A stretch of 39,629 nucleotides of DNA from DATBRC01 sp036560485 (GTDB lineage Bacteria; Pseudomonadota; Gammaproteobacteria; Burkholderiales; Burkholderiaceae_D): NCBI GenBank assembly GCA_036560485.1, contig DATBRC010000007.1, positions 1-39,629 of the forward strand, written 5' to 3'. Position 1 is the first letter of the stretch, and every line of letters begins with the position of its first letter. Shown here in pieces: positions 36,316-39,629 of the stretch. The translations under genes and the position numbers were made by a program. The notes below the pieces were generated by a model. The model did not search any database. It was not told the origin of the DNA and was given only the letters and a program-made list of their open reading frames with translations.

Positions 36316-37593
36316 CTAGCCAAGAAATATGGATCTTTGTTTATTTGGAACGATGATGTCAGTTTGATGAATGGAACTTCCTTTTGTACGTAGGCCACCT
36401 TTAGATGAGAACACTTGAATTTCCTTCGTCATAATGTGCTCGTCCAAAGATACTCTCGCTATATCGGAAGTTGCATTCGTTTGATTGGCAAGTCCCTCCA
36501 TGAGCTCGATGAATTGTATTCCATCAGTCCGCTCATAGATTATTCGTGGCAAAAATTCTTGGAGCGTAGCTATGCTGGCTTCACGAAGATCCATATCAAA
36601 TGCGGCTGGAGCAGAAAAGCCTAGTCCCGCCTGTTTTGTAACGGATTCGTCTTGATTTGCCTGGTAGCCGATTTTGAAATACCCCGCCTCAAGACTGTGA
36701 CCAAAACTATTTCCATGTTCCCAATGAACCCCTTTCATCACATCATTTGCTTTGTACGCATTCGACAAATGTACAAGCCAGTATGACCATGGTGTTTCGC
36801 CAAGTGGCGTGACAAAAAATAGCGTCATGAACTTCGCACCGCTTGCTTTCAGAATTCCATATGCGAGTTGTCTCTGTATCATTTCTCGCCAACGAGATTG
36901 CGCCTTCAGTTCTGCGTACCCCTGCCAATCGATATATTGTTCCAGTCCGATTCTTCGGGTAATGGAGTGAAACTGATCGGTATCTGAGAGAAATGCAAGA
37001 AGCGAATCAACATTAAATGTCAAAATAACTTCCGCACCTTGCAGCGTACGTAATATGTGTTGAACCGTTTGCAGCTTTATATCGTCGTAGCCATATTGGT
37101 CCAATAAAAAAATGGCACGCTGTCCAGCTTTTCTTTCCGCTGCTGCTTTTACGATTGGCACACACACATCTTCAAATGCATTTTGATAAAGGGCGATATC
37201 AACGCCTATTCTGTTTGCGTAGCCTTCAGCGTGTAATACGTGTTTTAGATAATCTAGATTTGTTTTCTTTAGTTCGACAAAATGATAATTGACATCGACT
37301 TGTCGTTGCTCGCGACGTTTGAGATTGAGCAATGCCTCTGCTTCTTGAATCGTCTTCAATAACAAGAGGGGTGACCCGTAAGCGGTGGCGTTTCCATCCG
37401 AATACAGCCCACCACCGGCAAAACCATCCACCAAGGTCAATTTCAATCGAGGAATTAATTCATTGGACATCAGCACGCTGATGTATCGCCGAAGATAATC
37501 CCTTACGAGTTGATGTTTGACCTTGCTATGAGGATCAAGCGATGGTGGTGTTTGCCCAACAATCCAGTCCCATTTATCATTTTTTTTGCTCAA
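36316..37593 (-). CDS. Three-Cys-motif partner protein TcmP (copy 2, divergent)
   Basis: This 425-residue protein has the same order of motifs as the neighbouring TcmP, but the sequences differ almost everywhere. KVKHQLVRDYLRRYISVL precedes LKLTLVDGFAGGGLYSDG (motif I), and QRAIFLLDQYGYDDI takes the place of the FIDPKG motif, with Gln instead of Pro. A third shared block is EVILTFNVDSLLAFL. Two different TcmP proteins next to one DUF5131 gene suggest a complex with two non-equivalent subunits. It begins 36 bases after the DUF5131 stop. No known activity. Confidence 0.8.
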   Translation of the reverse strand: MSKKNDKWDWIVGQTPPSLDPHSKVKHQLVRDYLRRYISVLMSNELIPRLKLTLVDGFAGGGLYSDGNATAYGSPLLLLKTIQEAEALLNLKRREQRQVDVNYHFVELKKTNLDYLKHVLHAEGYANRIGVDIALYQNAFEDVCVPIVKAAAERKAGQRAIFLLDQYGYDDIKLQTVQHILRTLQGAEVILTFNVDSLLAFLSDTDQFHSITRRIGLEQYIDWQGYAELKAQSRWREMIQRQLAYGILKASGAKFMTLFFVTPLGETPWSYWLVHLSNAYKANDVMKGVHWEHGNSFGHSLEAGYFKIGYQANQDESVTKQAGLGFSAPAAFDMDLREASIATLQEFLPRIIYERTDGIQFIELMEGLANQTNATSDIARVSLDEHIMTKEIQVFSSKGGLRTKGSSIHQTDIIVPNKQRSIFLG

Positions 37594-37629
37594 TCTTTGC
37601 CTTAAATTTACTTGGGACAGATTTTTTGT

Positions 37630-38493
37630 TTAGAGCGACAACTGTGGAACCTGATCCCAGGTCGTGCCTCCCAGTTCTCGCCCTCCCTTGGCTTTACCTA
37701 CTTTTACCAATCGAATGAGTTCACCATCACGTCCTACAACATTAATGCGCTGAACTCGCGCAGAAATCCCTTCAGCAATTAACTCTTCTGGTGCCCAATG
37801 ACCCCATTGTTTGAAATGAAAAGGTACCTTTGCTGTATTGCATTGATCTCTAATATCTTCCGGCCATGCTGGGTTCATGGAACGAGATTCAGGTCCACTT
37901 TCCCCTCCAGCAATAACCCAGTTTATCCCCTTCTTGCGTGACCCTGGTGCAGCCAACCACTTCTTGAGATCAAGAGGTCCCAGCAATGGCTCGGCCGAAA
38001 TAAAGCGAACGACCACATCATGTTCAAGCAAATGCGCAACTCTTTTTTCTAACCACAATTGATTTTCCGCACTGGTTCCAAGCCAAATATTCCGGGGCCA
38101 TTTGCCTTTCCAAGGCACCAGCTTGTGAACATGCCGAATGCGCTTGGTGAGCAATAGCCAGTCTAAATGAGGCGTACTTTCAATCAATTTCCATAATCGT
38201 TCCCTTGTAGAGTCCAAGTCACGACGATCCTCGAATACATCGGCCATTGAGGCGCAAAAAACACGACGACGCTCCCCAGCCTGCTCGGCTTCTCGATCCC
38301 ATTTTAGCGGTTCCTTCCAGTGGGCATCGGTAAAAAATCTTCGTGGCGCAGTTTTCCCCCAAAGGCTCTCCATTCCAACTCGCTTAGCCCAAGTCTCCGC
38401 GTAACAATGCTTACAAGCAGGGGAAACTCTGACGCAGCCCCACCACGGATTAAAGGTGTGGTGCGTCCATTCAATTTTACTGTTCATCCCCAT
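37630..38493 (-). CDS. DUF5131 (phage Gp37/Gp68-like) three-Cys protein
   Basis: This protein has 287 residues counted from the ATG at 38493, which follows a GGGAGG ribosome-binding site; upstream in-frame codons are rejected. The family start SKIEWTHHTFNPWWGC leads into the three cysteines C20-x6-C27-x2-C30 (GCVRVSPACKHCYAE), a possible metal or Fe–S site resembling but not equal to the CX3CX2C of radical SAM enzymes. Later family blocks are RVFCASMADVFED, HLDWLLLTKR and WVIAGGESGPESR. The function is unknown; homologues occur in phages and next to tcmP genes. It heads the cargo operon and sits directly behind an SOS box. Confidence 0.88.
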   Translation of the reverse strand: MGMNSKIEWTHHTFNPWWGCVRVSPACKHCYAETWAKRVGMESLWGKTAPRRFFTDAHWKEPLKWDREAEQAGERRRVFCASMADVFEDRRDLDSTRERLWKLIESTPHLDWLLLTKRIRHVHKLVPWKGKWPRNIWLGTSAENQLWLEKRVAHLLEHDVVVRFISAEPLLGPLDLKKWLAAPGSRKKGINWVIAGGESGPESRSMNPAWPEDIRDQCNTAKVPFHFKQWGHWAPEELIAEGISARVQRINVVGRDGELIRLVKVGKAKGGRELGGTTWDQVPQLSL

Positions 38494-38520
38494 CGCGACC
38501 TCCCGTTTCATGCCCACCAA

Positions 38521-38540
38521 TACTGTATTTATATACAGTA
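38521..38540 (-). promoter_or_regulatory. LexA (SOS) box in the cargo promoter
   Basis: TACTGTATTTATATACAGTA differs at one base from the E. coli consensus TACTGTATATATATACAGTA and keeps both CTGT/ACAG half-sites with the right spacing. On the minus strand it overlaps a −10-like TATACT (38537–38542) with a −35-like TTTGCA 16 bases upstream, so bound LexA would block the promoter of the DUF5131 gene 27 bases away. Confidence 0.88.
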
Positions 38541-38566
38541 TACGGGCAGGCTATTTTTTGCAAATA

Positions 38567-38794
38567 TTAATCGTTGTCTAACCGAATTGAAGTCTTACCC
38601 AATGCCTTCATGCACTGCATAAAAAACATAAATGTGAATGCGCCGCGATTTATTTTATTTGCAATACCTTTATAGCTTTCCTCCACTCCCAAGCCAGCAA
38701 GGCGCCTCAACAATTCATCGTATCCAATACCTGCTCGCGCCAATTCAGCCTTCAAGACATTGGTTGCTTGCCGGTTCCATTCATCACGATCCAC
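38567..38794 (-). CDS. DUF6471 small DNA-binding-type regulator
   Basis: This is a 75-residue, mostly helical protein: WNRQATNVLKAELARAGIGY, DELLRRLAGLGVEESYKGIA and NKINRGAFTFMFFMQCMKAL. The ANKI.RG.F…F..QC..A.G pattern is that of DUF6471, whose helices resemble a Cro/CI-type helix-turn-helix. The start codon is GTG at 38794, behind a GAGG ribosome-binding site. It lies between the LexA box and tnsA, next to an 18-bp palindrome, and is a likely repressor of itself and of tnsA. Confidence 0.85.
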   Translation of the reverse strand: MDRDEWNRQATNVLKAELARAGIGYDELLRRLAGLGVEESYKGIANKINRGAFTFMFFMQCMKALGKTSIRLDND

Positions 38795-38867
38795 AGGCGC
38801 CTCGTTAAATTACTAATATGTAGATTATTCCATATTTATATTTATTAAGAAATCTAAATAACGTTTT

Positions 38868-38885
38868 GTCTACATATATGTAGAC
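38868..38885. promoter_or_regulatory. 18-bp palindromic operator candidate
   Basis: GTCTACATATATGTAGAC is a perfect palindrome between the DUF6471 gene and tnsA. A third TGTAGA half-site lies at 38819–38824, within AATATGTAGATTATT, which resembles the right arm of the palindrome and its flank. This is the expected picture for a dimeric repressor controlling two divergent promoters. Confidence 0.75.
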
Positions 38886-38995
38886 TATTTCTGAAAAATT
38901 ATTTCACAGACCCTCCTGTACTTTGGGAACCGCGCCAAATTCATCAAAGTCAAAGAAAGACTTGCCTCTAGGTAGACGATTAAACGAGCGAGAAA

Positions 38996-39629
38996 ATGCG
39001 GCGCGCCCCGGTCACGCAAGACGATATCAACCGATGGAAAGGCCAAGGACTTGGTCAGGGTGAAGGTGCGGCTTATAGACCATGGATCGATGTCCGCTCG
39101 TTTTCCTCAAAAGGTCGGTGTAGCCGAGCTCCCGGCATCACAACAGGCCGAATACATCACGTCTTTTCAGACAACGAAGATGATGTATGCCTGATGGCAG
39201 ATTTCGCCAAGAACATTGTCGCTATTCACGAGCAGTTTCCACTTTTCCCCGAAGAACATACACAACGCATTGCTACCTGCCTTGGCATTCGGCATCCGAG
39301 ATATCCGAACAGCAAGACTCCATTGGTATTAACCACTGATTTTTTCCTGACACGAACTAATAACCAAGGCATACATTCGCCATTGGCCGTCAGTGTCAAA
39401 AGCGCCGATGATCTACGCGGATGCCACTGTACACGCACACTTGCCAAGCTGGAGATTGAGCGACGGTATTGGCTCATGCGCAGTGTGCCTTGGTTATTAA
39501 TAACGGATGAGGATTTGAACGAAACACTGATTGCAAATCTCGACTGGCTCAATTATGTCGTCGTAGAAAGTAATTTGACCCCGCAAATGCTGTCCAAGTT
39601 ACTTCCCGTTTTCCTATCCATTTTTGGAG
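38996..39629 (+). CDS. tnsA: TnsA endonuclease subunit of the Tn7-like transposase (cut by window end)
   Basis: 211 residues are visible and the frame is open to the window end. TnsA makes the 5' cuts that let Tn7 leave its donor site, working with the TnsB transposase. The family lines are clear: GQGLGQGEGAAYRPWIDV, GRIHHVFSDNEDDV, IHEQFPLFPEEHTQRIA, GIRHP and ERRYWLMRSVPWLLITDEDLN. The catalytic triad of Tn7 TnsA (Glu63, Asp114, Lys132) aligns with Glu61, Asp115 and Lys135 here, so the enzyme looks active. The ATG at 38996 is the first start after an in-frame stop. tnsB and further genes should follow beyond the window. Confidence 0.95.
   Translation, partial: MRRAPVTQDDINRWKGQGLGQGEGAAYRPWIDVRSFSSKGRCSRAPGITTGRIHHVFSDNEDDVCLMADFAKNIVAIHEQFPLFPEEHTQRIATCLGIRHPRYPNSKTPLVLTTDFFLTRTNNQGIHSPLAVSVKSADDLRGCHCTRTLAKLEIERRYWLMRSVPWLLITDEDLNETLIANLDWLNYVVVESNLTPQMLSKLLPVFLSIFG

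Larger units (their letters stand above)
34023..39629 (+). mobile_element. Tn7-like transposon, glmS-proximal part
   Basis: The element begins next to glmS with a TGT end, three tandem TnsB-type repeats, ~5 kb of cargo on the minus strand, a small regulator and then tnsA reading away from glmS. The orientation of tnsA relative to glmS matches Tn7, but in Tn7 itself tnsA starts directly inside the right end, with cargo on the far side. The element runs past the window end. tnsB, tnsC, tnsD and the left end are not visible. The cargo is visibly more AT-rich than the host genes around it. Confidence 0.88.

Noticed and set aside
34191..38493. CRISPR-associated transposon (Cascade or Cas12k cargo)
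   Set aside because: No cas gene or CRISPR array is visible in the part of the element within the window; the cargo is DUF5131/TcmP/HEPN instead.
38901..38995. Short minus-strand open frame (about 30 codons) between the regulator and tnsA
   Set aside because: It has no start codon or ribosome-binding site. Its upper end overlaps the tnsA start and the region is better explained as promoter and leader.

Overview
The window looks like part of a betaproteobacterial chromosome. It most resembles an Oxalobacteraceae genome of the Herminiimonas/Janthinobacterium type. This rests on the tRNA-Tyr/Gly/Thr–tuf order, a PEP-CTERM protein, DUF4254, DUF6600 and MidA-type genes, and the overall protein style. 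The species is an inference from gene content, not the result of a search.

Layout. 1–912: the start of tuf (cut by the window edge) and three tRNA genes, all on the minus strand, behind one good sigma-70 promoter. 1190–4017: a KefF/KefG-type oxidoreductase, a KefB/KefC potassium/proton antiporter and an ArsC-like reductase. 4030–8724 (minus): a response regulator with a repeat-rich tail, a frameshifted MFS drug exporter, a DUF2905 membrane protein and a MidA-type methyltransferase. 8763–10898: a short-chain reductase, a dihydroneopterin aldolase and ttcA in one tight operon. 11037–13807: a FecR/DUF6600 envelope protein and a PEP-CTERM protein, separated by a two-way terminator.

14134–16655 (minus) is an exbB–exbD operon. 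Its third gene has a TonB-like N-terminus but Sel1 repeats in place of the TonB C-terminus. 16851–23377 holds a LuxR-type response regulator, a convergent CHASE2 hybrid histidine kinase, an SH3/DUF4384 protein and a secreted caspase-like protein. 23640–25923 has a divergent lipoprotein and glmU. 25924–26485 is an intergenic stretch with a REPIN-like double hairpin. 26486–30160 carries DUF4254, a GT2 glycosyltransferase and two GT9 heptosyltransferases, probably for lipopolysaccharide or a related glycan. Small genes and an Lrp/AsnC regulator lead to glmS (32183–34000).

The most notable region is 34023–39629. A Tn7-like transposon has inserted just downstream of glmS, the classic attTn7 site. 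Its glmS-proximal end carries three head-to-tail 20-bp repeats that look like TnsB-binding sites. The window ends inside tnsA (38996 onward), whose catalytic Glu/Asp/Lys triad is visible. Between this end and tnsA lies about 5 kb of cargo: a four-gene minus-strand operon (DUF5131 three-Cys protein, two different TcmP partner proteins, and a protein with an HEPN-type R-N-x3-H motif). The operon sits behind an almost perfect LexA/SOS box. A small DUF6471 regulator and an 18-bp palindromic operator lie between the cargo and tnsA. I infer a DNA-damage-inducible, mobile accessory system, possibly anti-phage, of undescribed function.
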